Shown: positions 50,901 through 59,995, numbered from the stretch's first letter. The stretch: 64,000 nucleotides of DNA from Micromonospora aurantiaca ATCC 27029 (GCF_000145235.1 NC_014391.1:1364001-1428000), one strand, 5' to 3'. Program-made: numbers and translations. The notes: generated by a model from the sequence alone, not told the origin.

Positions 50901-53114
50901 ATGGGCAGGCGACCGGTGACCGTGCGGCTGGCACGGTGGAGTGCGGAGCATCCGTGGCGCGCGATCGCGTTGTGGGTGGTCTTCGTGGCGGTGTGTTTCG
51001 TGGGCGGCAGCGCCGCCGGGCTGAACGAGGCGACCGACGAGGATCAGGCGATCGGCGAGTTCGGACAGGCACAGCTGATCGTCGACAGTGGCGGGTTCGA
51101 CCGGCCGGCGACCGAGAACGTGCTGATCACCGCCCGCTCGGGCTCGCTCGACCAGGCCGCGGCGAAGGCCGCCGCGCAGGACGCGGCGGACCGGCTGCGG
51201 CAGGTCGACGGCGTGGCCTCGATCGGTACGCCGATGCCGTCGCGCGACGGCAGCGCGCTGCTGGTGCCGATCACCATGTCGGGCGACCCGGGCACCGCCG
51301 GTGACCGGGTGCAGCCGTTGCGGGACACCACCGCGAAGGTGCAGGACGCGCACCCGCAGCTGCGGGTGGAGCAGGTCGGCGGCCCGTCGATCGACAAGGC
51401 GCTCGACGACACGCTCGGCAAGGACTTCAAGCGCGCCGAGCTGCTCAGCCTGCCGGTGACGCTGGCCATCCTGATCATCGCGTTCGGCGCGCTGATCGCC
51501 GCCGGGGTGCCGGTGCTGCTGGCGCTCTCCTCGGTGGCCGCAGCGATGGGCCTCTCCACACTCGCCTCGCACCTCGTGCCGGCCACCGACACCACCGCCA
51601 GCGTCATCCTGCTGATCGGCATGGCGGTCGGCGTTGACTACTCGCTGTTCTACGTGCGGCGGGAGCGGGAGGAACGGGCCAAGGGCCGATCCGGACTGGA
51701 CGCGGTGGAGATCGCGGCGGAGACCTCCGGGCACGCCGTGGTGGTCTCCGGCACCGCTGTGATCATCTCGATGGGCGGCCTGCTGCTCGCCCAGGACGCG
51801 ATCTTCTCCTCGCTGGCGGTCGGCTCGATCCTGGTGGTCGCGGTCGCCGTGATCGGCTCGCTCACAGTGCTGCCGGCGCTGCTGGCGAAGCTGGGCCGCT
51901 GGGTGGACCGGCCGCGGGTGCCGCTGCTGTGGCGCCTCACCGCCCCGCGTGACGGGCAGCCGGCCCGGCCCCGGTTCTGGCCGGCGGTGCTCAAGCCGGC
52001 GCTGCGCGCGCCGGTGGCCACGCTGCTGATCTCGGTCGCGCTGCTGCTCGCGCTCGCCGCGCCCGCGCTCGGCATGAAGCTGAAGTTCCCCGGCCCGGAG
52101 GACGTGCCGCGCACCACCGCCGCCATGCAGGCGTACGACCGGCTCACCGCGGCCTTCCCGAGCAACGGCACCAGCCACACGGTCGCCGTGCGGGCACCCG
52201 CCGAGCAGGCCGACCGGGTGCGGGCCGCGCTCACCGACCTGGCCGGCCGTACCGCCGCCGACCCGCTCTTCGCGCCGGCCGAGGGGGACGGCCCGGAGAT
52301 CCAGGTGTCGGCGGACCGGCGGGTGTCGGTGCTGGAGGTGGCCACGCCGCACGCCAGCCGCTCCGACGAGGCGTCCCGGTCGCTGCACGAGCTGCGCGAG
52401 GACCTGGTCCCGGCCACGCTCGGCGGCATCCCGGGCGTGGAGTACGCGGTCGGCGGCGGCGTGGCCGCCAGCGAGGACTACGCCGCCCACATCTGGGCGA
52501 AGCTGCCGATCGTCGCGGCGTTCGTGCTGGCGCTGACGTTCCTGGTGATGGCGTGGACGTTCCGGTCGATGGTGGTGGCGCTGACCTCGATCGTGCTGAA
52601 CCTGCTCTCCGCCGGCGCCGCGTACGGGCTGCTGGTGCTGGTCTTCCAGAGCACCTGGGCGGAGGGGCTGCTCGGCTTCACCTCGATGGACGCGATCGTC
52701 ACCTGGCTGCCGCTGTTCCTGTTCGTGGTGCTGTTCGGACTGTCGATGGACTACCACGTCTTCGTGGTCAGCCGGATCCGCGAGGCGGTCGACCGGGGGA
52801 TGCCGACCCGGGAGGCGGTGGCGCACGGGATCACCTCGTCGGCCGGGGTGGTGACCAGTGCGGCGGTGGTGATGGTGGCGGTGTTCTCCATCTTCGCCAC
52901 GCTCAGCATGATCGACTTCAAGCAGCTCGGCATCGGCCTGGCGGCGGCGATCCTGCTGGACGCCACGATCATCCGCGCGGTCGTGCTGCCCTCGGTGATG
53001 ACGCTGCTGGGTGACGCGAACTGGTGGGCGCCGAGGTTCATGCGCCGCCGTACGCCCACCCCGGCGGTCGAGCCGCCGCCCGCCCCGGCGCCGGAGCTGG
53101 TCGGCGCCCGCTGA
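50901..53114 (+). CDS. MMPL-family RND transporter
   Basis: A 737-residue transporter with two MMPL repeats, about 12 membrane helices and two large extracytoplasmic loops (~35-175 and ~385-525). Helix 4 and 10 motifs are AVGVDYSLFYVRREREE and LSMDYHVFVVSRIREA, with the Asp-Tyr pairs of proton relay typical of actinobacterial MMPLs. Substrate is unknown; relatives export lipids or secondary metabolites. ATG 50901 (MGRRPVTVRLARWSAEHPW) follows GGAGGGTGG. No regulator is fused or adjacent, apart from an orphan palindrome after the gene. Confidence 0.92.
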   Translation: MGRRPVTVRLARWSAEHPWRAIALWVVFVAVCFVGGSAAGLNEATDEDQAIGEFGQAQLIVDSGGFDRPATENVLITARSGSLDQAAAKAAAQDAADRLRQVDGVASIGTPMPSRDGSALLVPITMSGDPGTAGDRVQPLRDTTAKVQDAHPQLRVEQVGGPSIDKALDDTLGKDFKRAELLSLPVTLAILIIAFGALIAAGVPVLLALSSVAAAMGLSTLASHLVPATDTTASVILLIGMAVGVDYSLFYVRREREERAKGRSGLDAVEIAAETSGHAVVVSGTAVIISMGGLLLAQDAIFSSLAVGSILVVAVAVIGSLTVLPALLAKLGRWVDRPRVPLLWRLTAPRDGQPARPRFWPAVLKPALRAPVATLLISVALLLALAAPALGMKLKFPGPEDVPRTTAAMQAYDRLTAAFPSNGTSHTVAVRAPAEQADRVRAALTDLAGRTAADPLFAPAEGDGPEIQVSADRRVSVLEVATPHASRSDEASRSLHELREDLVPATLGGIPGVEYAVGGGVAASEDYAAHIWAKLPIVAAFVLALTFLVMAWTFRSMVVALTSIVLNLLSAGAAYGLLVLVFQSTWAEGLLGFTSMDAIVTWLPLFLFVVLFGLSMDYHVFVVSRIREAVDRGMPTREAVAHGITSSAGVVTSAAVVMVAVFSIFATLSMIDFKQLGIGLAAAILLDATIIRAVVLPSVMTLLGDANWWAPRFMRRRTPTPAVEPPPAPAPELVGAR

Positions 53115-53211
53115 CCCCGAGCGGACCCGCCCCGGCGCCCAACCGGAAGTGCCGAACAGCTTGACATCAGTTCCGGCTCGTGCCGGCCGCTGAGAAGGCA
53201 TTCGTGTTCGC

Positions 53212-53255
53212 GCGGTATACCTGAGAGTCATAAGTATGACTCTCAGGTATACCGC
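53212..53255. repeat. Perfect 21-bp palindrome in an AT-rich island
   Basis: Arms 53212-53232 and 53235-53255 are exact reverse complements separated by AG; the inner part reads CCTGAGAGTCATA. It lies 98 bases after the MMPL stop and ~110 bases before the end of the convergent GH114-like gene. It is not followed by T residues, and GC content is much lower than around it. It may be an operator of a PadR/MarR-like regulator, a protein-binding site or a REP-like remnant. Confidence 0.7.
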
Positions 53256-53325
53256 CTTCCGTGCATCTGTTCGCCGCTGAGGGTGACGGAGAGTGTTGGC
53301 AGCTTTCGTACCGGATGATCGTCAT

Positions 53326-53357
53326 CGGCGCCCCGCTCCCCGGCGAGCGGGGCGCCG
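53326..53357 (-). terminator. Terminator of the GH114-like gene
   Basis: A 12-bp perfect GC stem (53326-53337 with 53346-53357) with an 8-base loop lies 7 bases past the stop on the minus strand. Confidence 0.75.
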
Positions 53358-53363
53358 GGGTTG

Positions 53364-54233
53364 TCACGGCAGGGCGCACGGCTCCCGCCAGGCGTCCAAC
53401 TGGCGGTCCTTGCGGATCGAGGCGAAGCCGTAGCCGACCGAGGTGACGCAGAAGTCCGCCGGCTCGCCGGTGTACTCGACGTGGAAGACCGGCTTGCCGG
53501 CGTCGACGAACGGCAGCAGCTTCGCGCACTCGCGGCGGCGTACGCACTCCTGATTGACCGCGGAGTCGAAGTCGGGGGCCAGCGCGGCCACCTGCGGCAC
53601 GTCGTCGACCAGGCCGGGGGAGAGGTTCAGCTTGCGGGCCAGCCCGGCCAGCCGGCGGTTGAACAGCAGCTGGTCGTCGAAGTCCAGCGGGAAGCCGGAG
53701 CGGTGCCGGTAGCCGTCCGTGTCGGCGAGCGCCACCGCGCCGAAGCCCTTGCCCCGGCACAGCCGGAACCGGTCGGCCAGCACCGGAGCGAGCGCGTCCC
53801 AGCCCCGTACGTCCAGGAAACGGCTCCCCGGCCGCCCCGGCACCGCCGCGCCGCGTACGGCGGCGGGGAAGCGGGTGGCGTCCGGGTCGTCGGCGGCGTA
53901 CGTGCCGACCCGGACGTGGCAGACCAGCCGGCGGCTCTGCTCGCGCAGCTCGGCGGTCTCGGCCGAGGTGGTCGCCACCGGATCGAGGAGGAAGACGTCG
54001 GCGTCGGCTGTGACGTCCACCGGGGTGGTGAGCTGCCACTGCCACCGCCAGCGGTCGGCCTGCGCGGCCGGCCAGGGCGTGGGCGCGCCGGGCGGCGTGA
54101 TCGGCCGGCGGCAGGCCGGCACCGGGGCGAGCAGCAGCGCGGTCAGCGCGAGCGCCACGCCCCGGCGCGGGCCACGTCGGCGGACGTGGGCCGGCCGGGA
54201 GCGCGGCACGGCCCACACCGGCCGGATCCGCAT
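53364..54233 (-). CDS. Exported endo-alpha-1,4-polygalactosaminidase (GH114)-like protein
   Basis: A 289-residue protein with a basic N-terminus, a hydrophobic signal (~25-39) ending APVPAC (possible lipobox, imperfect) and a TIM-barrel-like GH114/TM1410 domain: WQWQLTTPVDVTADADVFLLDP, RLVCHVRVGTY, FRLCRGKGFGAVALADTDGY and VFHVEYTGEP. The Glu of VEYTGE and Asp of LADTDG fit the family's acidic residues. Such enzymes cleave galactosaminogalactan; the substrate here is not known. It is divergent from nothing close and follows the CAP gene on the same strand after 77 bases. Confidence 0.8.
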   Translation of the reverse strand: MRIRPVWAVPRSRPAHVRRRGPRRGVALALTALLLAPVPACRRPITPPGAPTPWPAAQADRWRWQWQLTTPVDVTADADVFLLDPVATTSAETAELREQSRRLVCHVRVGTYAADDPDATRFPAAVRGAAVPGRPGSRFLDVRGWDALAPVLADRFRLCRGKGFGAVALADTDGYRHRSGFPLDFDDQLLFNRRLAGLARKLNLSPGLVDDVPQVAALAPDFDSAVNQECVRRRECAKLLPFVDAGKPVFHVEYTGEPADFCVTSVGYGFASIRKDRQLDAWREPCALP

Positions 54234-54310
54234 CGACAGCTCCCCGGACGCGGGCGGCCCGACGCCGCCCCCGACCGGTCAACGAACGCCGGGCCGGTCA
54301 CGACGCGCGG

Positions 54311-55528
54311 TCAGCTCGGGGTGGCGAAGACCTGCGTCCAGTACGGCCCGTTGCTGCGCGCCACGCCCACACCGATCTGGGTGTACGAGCAGTTGAGGAT
54401 GTTCTTCCGGTGGCCTTCGGAGTTCATCCAGCCCTCCATGACCGCCGCCGGGGTCTGGTAGTTCCAGGCCACGTTCTCGCCCACCATGCGGTACGCGTAG
54501 CCGGCGGCCTTGACCCGGTCCCAGGGCTGGCTGCCGTCGCTGCCCGTGTGGTCCATCTTCTTGTGGTCGGCCTGGTCCTGGCTGTGCCGCTGGGCGGCCA
54601 GGTTCAGCTTGGCGTTGACCGTGAGCGCCTTGCAGCCGGCCTTCGCCCGCTCCTGGTTCACGATCGTGACGACCTTCTGGAGTTCGGCGCTGAGCCCGGT
54701 CGTGGCGGTGGCCTTGGTGCTCGTGGAGCCGCCGCCCGACGTGCCGCCGCTCGGGGCGCTGCTGCGCTCCTGCTGCCGCGACGGGGCGGTGCTGCGGCTC
54801 GGCTTCGGGGTGGCCTTCTTCGTCGGGCTCGGCACGACGGTGGTCGGTACGGCGGACGGGCTCGCCGACTCGGGCGCGAGCGCGTCGGCGGGCGCCTCAT
54901 CGGTCCCGTCGGGCGCCTGCGGCGCGGCGGCCACCGGCGCGTCTGCGGAGGTGCGCTTCGTGCCCTGGTCGTCGCCGGGCAGCAGGACGGCGCCCACGCC
55001 GAGGCTCACCACGAGCGTCGCCGCGGCGGCGGCCCCGCCGATCACGAGTGGCCGGGACAGGCGCCGCTTCGGGCGCTGCCGGTCGTCGGCCGGGGTGTCG
55101 GTCGCCGGCTGCCAGGTCGCGGTGGGCTGTTCCCAGCCAGCGGCCGGCTGCTCGTGCCCCGGCCAGGCGGTGGGCTGGTCCTGGCCCTGCCACGCCGCGG
55201 GCTGCTCGTGGCCCCGCCACGCGGGCTCCTGGCCCTGCCACGCGTCGGTCGGCTGCTCCTCGCCGTTCCACCTGTCCCGGGCCGGCGGGTACGAGCCGGC
55301 GGGTCCGTAGGCCGGGGGTGCGCTCTCGGGGCGGAAGCCCCCGGCGGCCGGCTCGACGCCGTGACCGGCGGGCCGCTGCTGCGCTTCGTCCCCGAACAGG
55401 TACGACGACCGCGGCTCGGGCCGGTCGCTGAGCCACGCCGGACCCTCGTCGGTCGGCGGCTCGGGACGCCGGCGGGCGCCCTCCGGTTCGATCGGGTCGT
55501 TCCAGCGGTACACGCCTGTCCCCTCCAC
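54311..55528 (-). CDS. Membrane-anchored CAP/SCP-domain protein with Trp/Gln/Pro repeat region
   Basis: A 405-residue protein. Residues ~1-155 are cytoplasmic low complexity with imperfect ~11-residue repeats (WQGQEPAWRGHEQPA, WQGQDQPTAWPGHEQPA). A helix at ~164-185 crosses the membrane, and a Ser/Thr/Pro/Lys linker (~190-280) follows. The C-terminal CAP domain (~283-405) has VTIVNQERAKAGCKALTVN, RHSQDQADHKKMDHTG, VGENVAW and WMNSEGHRKNILN; the His/Glu tetrad is complete. Bacterial CAP domains are linked to envelope or spore-coat biology; catalytic activity is unproven. The start at 55528 (GTG) or GTG 55513 is uncertain. Confidence 0.88.
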   Translation of the reverse strand: MEGTGVYRWNDPIEPEGARRRPEPPTDEGPAWLSDRPEPRSSYLFGDEAQQRPAGHGVEPAAGGFRPESAPPAYGPAGSYPPARDRWNGEEQPTDAWQGQEPAWRGHEQPAAWQGQDQPTAWPGHEQPAAGWEQPTATWQPATDTPADDRQRPKRRLSRPLVIGGAAAAATLVVSLGVGAVLLPGDDQGTKRTSADAPVAAAPQAPDGTDEAPADALAPESASPSAVPTTVVPSPTKKATPKPSRSTAPSRQQERSSAPSGGTSGGGSTSTKATATTGLSAELQKVVTIVNQERAKAGCKALTVNAKLNLAAQRHSQDQADHKKMDHTGSDGSQPWDRVKAAGYAYRMVGENVAWNYQTPAAVMEGWMNSEGHRKNILNCSYTQIGVGVARSNGPYWTQVFATPS

Positions 55529-55885
55529 GGGTCGGTTGCGGGCCGGGGTGACGCTACGGGCGCACTCCGAGCTGCGGCAACGTGGCTAAGAAAGAGTTAA
55601 GGCGAAGCCGGCGGCAAGGATGAGTCGTTCACACATTTCCGGCGTACAGTAAAGGCGTCCGGACAGAGCGTGTCCGCGCCTTGTGGCAGCCCCCCGGCGA
55701 GTGGACCGGCCGACGTGGAGATGATCTACGGCCTTGGTCAACTTGACGAAGGAGGGGGTTTCGGCTCAATATGTAGGTGTCGCCAGTCGCGCCCAGCCAT
55801 GCCCCGATGCAGTGGGAATGGCAGCCGCGAACATCATGGGCGCGCGTTGGCCGGCCTTTCCGGCAGCGCACATCAAGGAGTCAGC
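55529..55885. other. 357-base intergenic region between divergent CAP and coiled-coil genes
   Basis: No coding sequence is convincing here. It is AT-richer at 55580-55660. It holds the presumed CAP promoter on the minus strand (a TACTGT-like box near 55650 is only a guess) and the plus promoter at 55743. The ~105-base leader of the small gene shows no recognised riboswitch. Confidence 0.5.
55743..55772 (+). promoter_or_regulatory. Promoter of the small coiled-coil gene
   Basis: TTGACG (55743-55748), an 18-base spacer and CAATAT (55767-55772) predict a start near 55780 and a ~105-base leader. Confidence 0.5.
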
Positions 55886-56080
55886 ATGGCGAAGGCCCTC
55901 TACGGCCACGTAAGTGCAGCGCCCGACCGGCGTCTGCTCGACGAGGTCACCCGACTGCGTGCCAGGGTTCAGGCACTGGAGTTCGAGATCACGCGTCTGC
56001 GCGCCGACAACGATCGGCTTGCGGCGGCAGCGGCGGAGGCCGATGACCTCCTCCGTCTGGCCGAGCCCGCACTGACCTGA
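55886..56080 (+). CDS. Small conserved actinobacterial coiled-coil protein
   Basis: A 64-residue protein: MAKALYGHVSAAPDRRLLDEV followed by a heptad-rich helix (TRLRARVQALEFEITRLRADNDRLAAAAAEADD) that should form a parallel coiled coil. I recognise similar MAKALxG small proteins in other actinomycetes, of unknown function. AAGGAG lies 7 bases before the ATG. It is a monocistronic unit with its own promoter and terminator just before smc. A DNA- or cytoskeleton-associated dimer is possible. Confidence 0.8.
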   Translation: MAKALYGHVSAAPDRRLLDEVTRLRARVQALEFEITRLRADNDRLAAAAAEADDLLRLAEPALT

Positions 56081-56120
56081 TCTCCAGTTGTCGGAAAACT
56101 GAATCGCACCACACCGAAAA

Positions 56121-56148
56121 GCGCGCCGACACTCAAGTGCCGGCGCGC
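56121..56148 (+). terminator. Terminator of the small coiled-coil gene
   Basis: GCGCGCCG pairs with CGGCGCGC, then one A-C mismatch and CAC/GTG around TCAA, 40 bases after the stop. Confidence 0.7.
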
Positions 56149-56326
56149 AGCCATGTGCGGACCCCTTTTCGTCGCCGGCGTCGCAATTCTCGATCTTGCG
56201 GAACCGCCCGGAATTGCGCCCGGTAATTGTGATCATGCATTTCTGTTCCGCCCGCGGCCGCCGGGTGGAAAGCGGACAGCCGGTCCGGCGGGTGGGTCGC
56301 GTGGCGGCGGCGCCCCGGTCCCGGGT

Positions 56327-56332
56327 TAGTCT
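56327..56332 (+). promoter_or_regulatory. -10 box of the smc promoter
   Basis: TAGTCT, with transcription predicted near 56339 and a ~57-base leader to the GTG at 56396. No convincing -35 is seen. Confidence 0.45.
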
Positions 56333-56395
56333 GCGGGTTCACCAGGTCCGCGCAGCCGGCGACGGTACGGCGGCCACCGGACGAGGATCGAGAAG

Positions 56396-59300
56396 GTGCA
56401 TCTCAAGAGCCTGACGGTGAAGGGCTTCAAGTCCTTCGCCTCCGCCACGACGTTGAAGCTGGAGCCCGGGATCACCTGCGTGGTGGGCCCGAACGGCTCC
56501 GGCAAGTCCAACGTCGTCGACGCCATCGCCTGGGTGCTCGGCGAGCAGGGCGCCAAGGCGCTGCGCGGCGGCAAGATGGAGGACGTCATCTTCGCCGGCA
56601 CCGCCGGACGGGCGCCGCTGGGCCGGGCCGAGGTCACCCTCACCATCGACAACACCGACGGCGCGCTGCCGATCGAGTACACTGAGGTCTCCATCACCCG
56701 CCGGATGTTCCGCTCCGGCGAGAGCGAGTACGAGATCAACGGCGACTCCTGCCGCCTGCTCGACATCCAGGAGCTGCTGTCCGACTCGGGCATCGGCCGC
56801 GAGATGCACATCATCGTCGGGCAGGGCCGGCTCGACGGCATGCTGCACGCCAAGCCGGAGGACCGGCGGGCGTTCATCGAGGAGGCGGCGGGCGTCCTCA
56901 AGCACCGCAAGCGCAAGGAGAAGGCGCTGCGGAAGCTCGACGCGATGCAGACCAACCTCAACCGCCTGACCGACCTCACCGCCGAGCTGCGCCGCCAGCT
57001 CAAGCCGCTGGGCCGGCAGGCCGAGGTGGCCCGCCGCGCCGCCGGCATCCAGGCCAACCTGCGCGACGCCCGGCTGCGGCTGCTCGCCGACGACCTGCAC
57101 ACGCTGCGGACCACACTGGACAAGGAGATCGCCGACGAGACCGCGCTGCGCGAGCGGCGCGAGCTGATCGAGGCCGAGCACGGCGAGGTGCAGGGCCGCC
57201 TCGGCGAGCTGGAGGCGGCGCTGGCCGAGGACGCGCCGCTGCTCGCCGCGGCGCAGGACACCTGGTACCGCCTCTCCGCGCTCCAGGAGCGGTTCCGCTC
57301 GATCGAGCAACTGGCCCGGGAGCGGCTGCGTCACCTCAGCGCCGCCGGCGACGACGAGCGCCCCGGGCGCGACCCCGAGCAGCTGGAGGCGGAGTCGCGG
57401 CGGGTCCGCGAGCAGGAGGAGGAACTGCGCGCGGCGCTCACCGAGGACCAGATCCGGCTGGCCGAGGCGGTCGAGCACCGCCAGGAGCTGGAACGGCAGC
57501 TCGCCGCCGCCGAACGGGAACTGGTCGCCGCGGCCAAGGCGATCGCCGACCGGCGGGAGGGGCTGGCCCGCCTGACCGGCCAGGTCAACTCCGCCCGGGC
57601 GCGGACCACGAGCGCCGGCGAGGAGATCGAACGGCTCGCCGCCGCGCACACCGACGCGATGGGCCGCGCCGAGAAGGCGCAGGCCGACCTGGACGCGGTC
57701 GCCGAGCAGTCGACCGAGGCGGACCGGGACAACGCCGACCTGGACGCCCGGCACGACGAGGCGGTGGCCGTCCACGAGCGGGCCCAGGCGGCGGTGCGCA
57801 GCCTGGCCGACGGGGAGCGCGCCGCCGAGAAGGACGCCGCCACCTGGAAGGCCCGCGAGGAGGCGCTCGCCATGGGGCTGCGCCGCAAGGACGGCGCAGG
57901 GGAGCTGCTGGCCCGCGCCGACCAGGTGCCAGGGCTGCTCGGCAGCCTCGCCGGGCTGCTCACCGTCGCCCCCGGTGACGAGGCGGCGCTCGCCGCCGCG
58001 CTGGGCGGCCTGGCCGACGCGGTGGCGGTCAGCGGTGTGGACGAAGCGGTCGAGGCGATGCGGCTGCTCAAGATCTCCGACGCCGGCCGGGCCGGGCTGC
58101 TGGTCGGCAGCCCCGCCGGGCCGGGCATGGACGGGCCCGCCGACGCGTTGCGCCCGAAGCTGCCCGAGGGCGCCCGCTGGGCCCCCGACCTGGTGGAGTG
58201 CTCGCCCGCGATCCGCCCGGCCGTGCACCGGGCGTTGCGCGACGTGGCGCTCGTCGACGACCTGGCCGCCGCGTCCGCGCTCGTCGCCGCGAATCCGGAG
58301 CTGCGCGCTGTCACGCCCGACGGCGACGTGGTCGGGGCGTACGCGGCGGCGGGCGGGTCGGCCAAGGCGCCCAGCTTCATCGAGGTGCAGGCCGCCGTCG
58401 AGGAGGCGCGGGCCAACCGGGCCACCGCCGAACGCACCGCCGCCGAGCTGCGCGAACAGCTCGCCGAGGCGCGCGCCGAGGTGGCCGCCGCCAAGGAGGC
58501 GGTGCAGCACGCCGCTGCCGCCAAGCGGGAGGCGGAGAGCCACCGCAACGCCGCCGCGCGCCGCCTCGCCGAACTGGGCGCCGCAGCCCGCTCGGCCAAG
58601 GCGGAGACCGACCGGCTCGGCGAGTCCCGGGCACGCGCCGAGGCGGCCCGGGAGCGGGACCTCGCGGCGCTCGCCGAGCTGGAGGAACGGCTGCGGCTGG
58701 CCGAGGCCACCCCGCTCGACGCCGAACCCTCCACCGAGGAGCGTGACCAGCTCGCCGCCATGGTGCCGCAGGCACGGCAGAACGAGATGGAGGTACGGCT
58801 CGCGGTGCGTACCGCCGAGGAGCGGGTGGCCTCGATCGCCGGGCGGGCCGACTCGCTGGCCCGGCAGGCCACCGCCGAACGGGCGGCGCGGGAGCGCGCG
58901 GCGGCCCGGCGCGCGGCCCGCACCCGCGGCGCCCAGATCGCCCGGGCCGTGGTCGGCGGCGCCCGGGAGGCGCTCACCCGGCTCACCGTCTCCATCGCCC
59001 GGGCCGAGGAGCACCGCGACGCCGTCGCCCGCGAGCGCGCCGCCCGCGAGGCCGAGCTGTCCGAGGTACGCGGCGCGGCCAAGCGCCTCGCCGCCGAGCT
59101 GGAACGGCTCACCAGCCAGGTGCACCGCGACGAGGTGGCCCGCGCCGAGCAGCGGATGCGCATCGAGCAGCTGGAGGCCAAGGCCGCCGAGGACTTCGGG
59201 CTGGACGTGCCCACGCTCGTCGCCGAGTACGGCCCGGACCGGCTGGTCCCGCCCACCGACGCGGACGTGGCGCTCGCCGAGAAGGAGGGCCGGCCGGTGC

Positions 59301-59995
59301 CCGAGCCGGTCCGCTACGAGCGGCCGGTGCAGGAGAAGCGGGCCGCCAAGGCGGAGCGGGAGCTGGCCCTGCTGGGCAAGGTGAACCCGCTCGCGCTGGA
59401 GGAGTTCGCGGCGCTGGAGGAGCGCTTCAAGTTCCTCTCCGAGCAGCTGGAGGACCTCAAGGCCACCCGGCGTGACCTGCTCACCGTGGTCAAGGACGTG
59501 GACGACCGGATCCTGGAGGTCTTCGCCAGCGCGTTCGAAGACACCGCACGGGAGTTCGAGCAGGTCTTCACCGTGCTGTTCCCCGGCGGCGAGGGCCGGC
59601 TCGTGCTCACCGACCCGGAGGACCTGCTCACCACCGGTGTCGAGGTCGAGGCCCGGCCGCCGGGCAAGAAGATCAAGCGGCTCTCGCTGCTCTCCGGCGG
59701 GGAGCGGTCGCTGACCGCGGTGGCGATGCTCGTGGCGATCTTCCGCGCCCGGCCCAGCCCGTTCTACATCATGGACGAGGTGGAGGCGGCGCTCGACGAC
59801 GTGAACCTGGGCCGCCTGATCACACTGCTGGCGCAGTTGCGGGAGAAGAGCCAGCTCATCGTGATCACGCACCAGAAGCGGACCATGGAGATCGCCGATG
59901 CGCTCTACGGAGTGACAATGCGCGCCGGTGTGACCCAGGTGATCAGCCAGCGGCTCAACCGGGCCGACGACGAGGAACAGGTGACAGACGAGTGA
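56396..59995 (+). CDS. smc: Chromosome segregation ATPase SMC
   Basis: A 1199-residue condensin. The N-terminal head has Walker A GPNGSGKSN and the start HLKSLTVKGFKSFASAT. Two long coiled-coil arms (~170-500 and ~660-1010) flank a hinge (~510-640) containing PGLLGSLAGLLTVAPGDE and GLLVGSPAG. The C-terminal head has the ABC signature LSGGERSLTA and Walker B FYIMDEVEAALDD. With ScpA/ScpB it organises and segregates the chromosome. The GTG start has AGGATCGAGAAGG upstream. It overlaps the HAD gene by GTGA; ftsY, often next in actinobacteria, is not seen. Confidence 0.97.
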   Translation: MHLKSLTVKGFKSFASATTLKLEPGITCVVGPNGSGKSNVVDAIAWVLGEQGAKALRGGKMEDVIFAGTAGRAPLGRAEVTLTIDNTDGALPIEYTEVSITRRMFRSGESEYEINGDSCRLLDIQELLSDSGIGREMHIIVGQGRLDGMLHAKPEDRRAFIEEAAGVLKHRKRKEKALRKLDAMQTNLNRLTDLTAELRRQLKPLGRQAEVARRAAGIQANLRDARLRLLADDLHTLRTTLDKEIADETALRERRELIEAEHGEVQGRLGELEAALAEDAPLLAAAQDTWYRLSALQERFRSIEQLARERLRHLSAAGDDERPGRDPEQLEAESRRVREQEEELRAALTEDQIRLAEAVEHRQELERQLAAAERELVAAAKAIADRREGLARLTGQVNSARARTTSAGEEIERLAAAHTDAMGRAEKAQADLDAVAEQSTEADRDNADLDARHDEAVAVHERAQAAVRSLADGERAAEKDAATWKAREEALAMGLRRKDGAGELLARADQVPGLLGSLAGLLTVAPGDEAALAAALGGLADAVAVSGVDEAVEAMRLLKISDAGRAGLLVGSPAGPGMDGPADALRPKLPEGARWAPDLVECSPAIRPAVHRALRDVALVDDLAAASALVAANPELRAVTPDGDVVGAYAAAGGSAKAPSFIEVQAAVEEARANRATAERTAAELREQLAEARAEVAAAKEAVQHAAAAKREAESHRNAAARRLAELGAAARSAKAETDRLGESRARAEAARERDLAALAELEERLRLAEATPLDAEPSTEERDQLAAMVPQARQNEMEVRLAVRTAEERVASIAGRADSLARQATAERAARERAAARRAARTRGAQIARAVVGGAREALTRLTVSIARAEEHRDAVARERAAREAELSEVRGAAKRLAAELERLTSQVHRDEVARAEQRMRIEQLEAKAAEDFGLDVPTLVAEYGPDRLVPPTDADVALAEKEGRPVPEPVRYERPVQEKRAAKAERELALLGKVNPLALEEFAALEERFKFLSEQLEDLKATRRDLLTVVKDVDDRILEVFASAFEDTAREFEQVFTVLFPGGEGRLVLTDPEDLLTTGVEVEARPPGKKIKRLSLLSGGERSLTAVAMLVAIFRARPSPFYIMDEVEAALDDVNLGRLITLLAQLREKSQLIVITHQKRTMEIADALYGVTMRAGVTQVISQRLNRADDEEQVTDE

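Larger units (their letters stand above)
56081..56395. other. 315-base intergenic region upstream of smc
   Basis: It contains the terminator at 56121-56148, an AT-rich middle (56195-56245) and the smc -10 box at 56327. I see no ORF with good coding character and no structured RNA I can name. Confidence 0.5.

Noticed and set aside
53261..53446. 61-codon plus-strand ORF after the palindrome
   Set aside because: It runs across a terminator hairpin into the antisense of the GH114-like gene, has no SD and turns into Arg/Pro-rich shadow sequence.
55529..55885. c-di-AMP (ydaO-type) riboswitch before the CAP gene or the small coiled-coil gene
   Set aside because: Envelope genes often carry one, but I could not find the conserved ydaO core segments on either strand.
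56339..59872. A 1177-codon open frame antisense to smc
   Set aside because: It mirrors smc codon by codon, as expected at ~73% GC where stops are rare; its translation is low-complexity His/Gly/Leu/Arg sequence with no family motifs.
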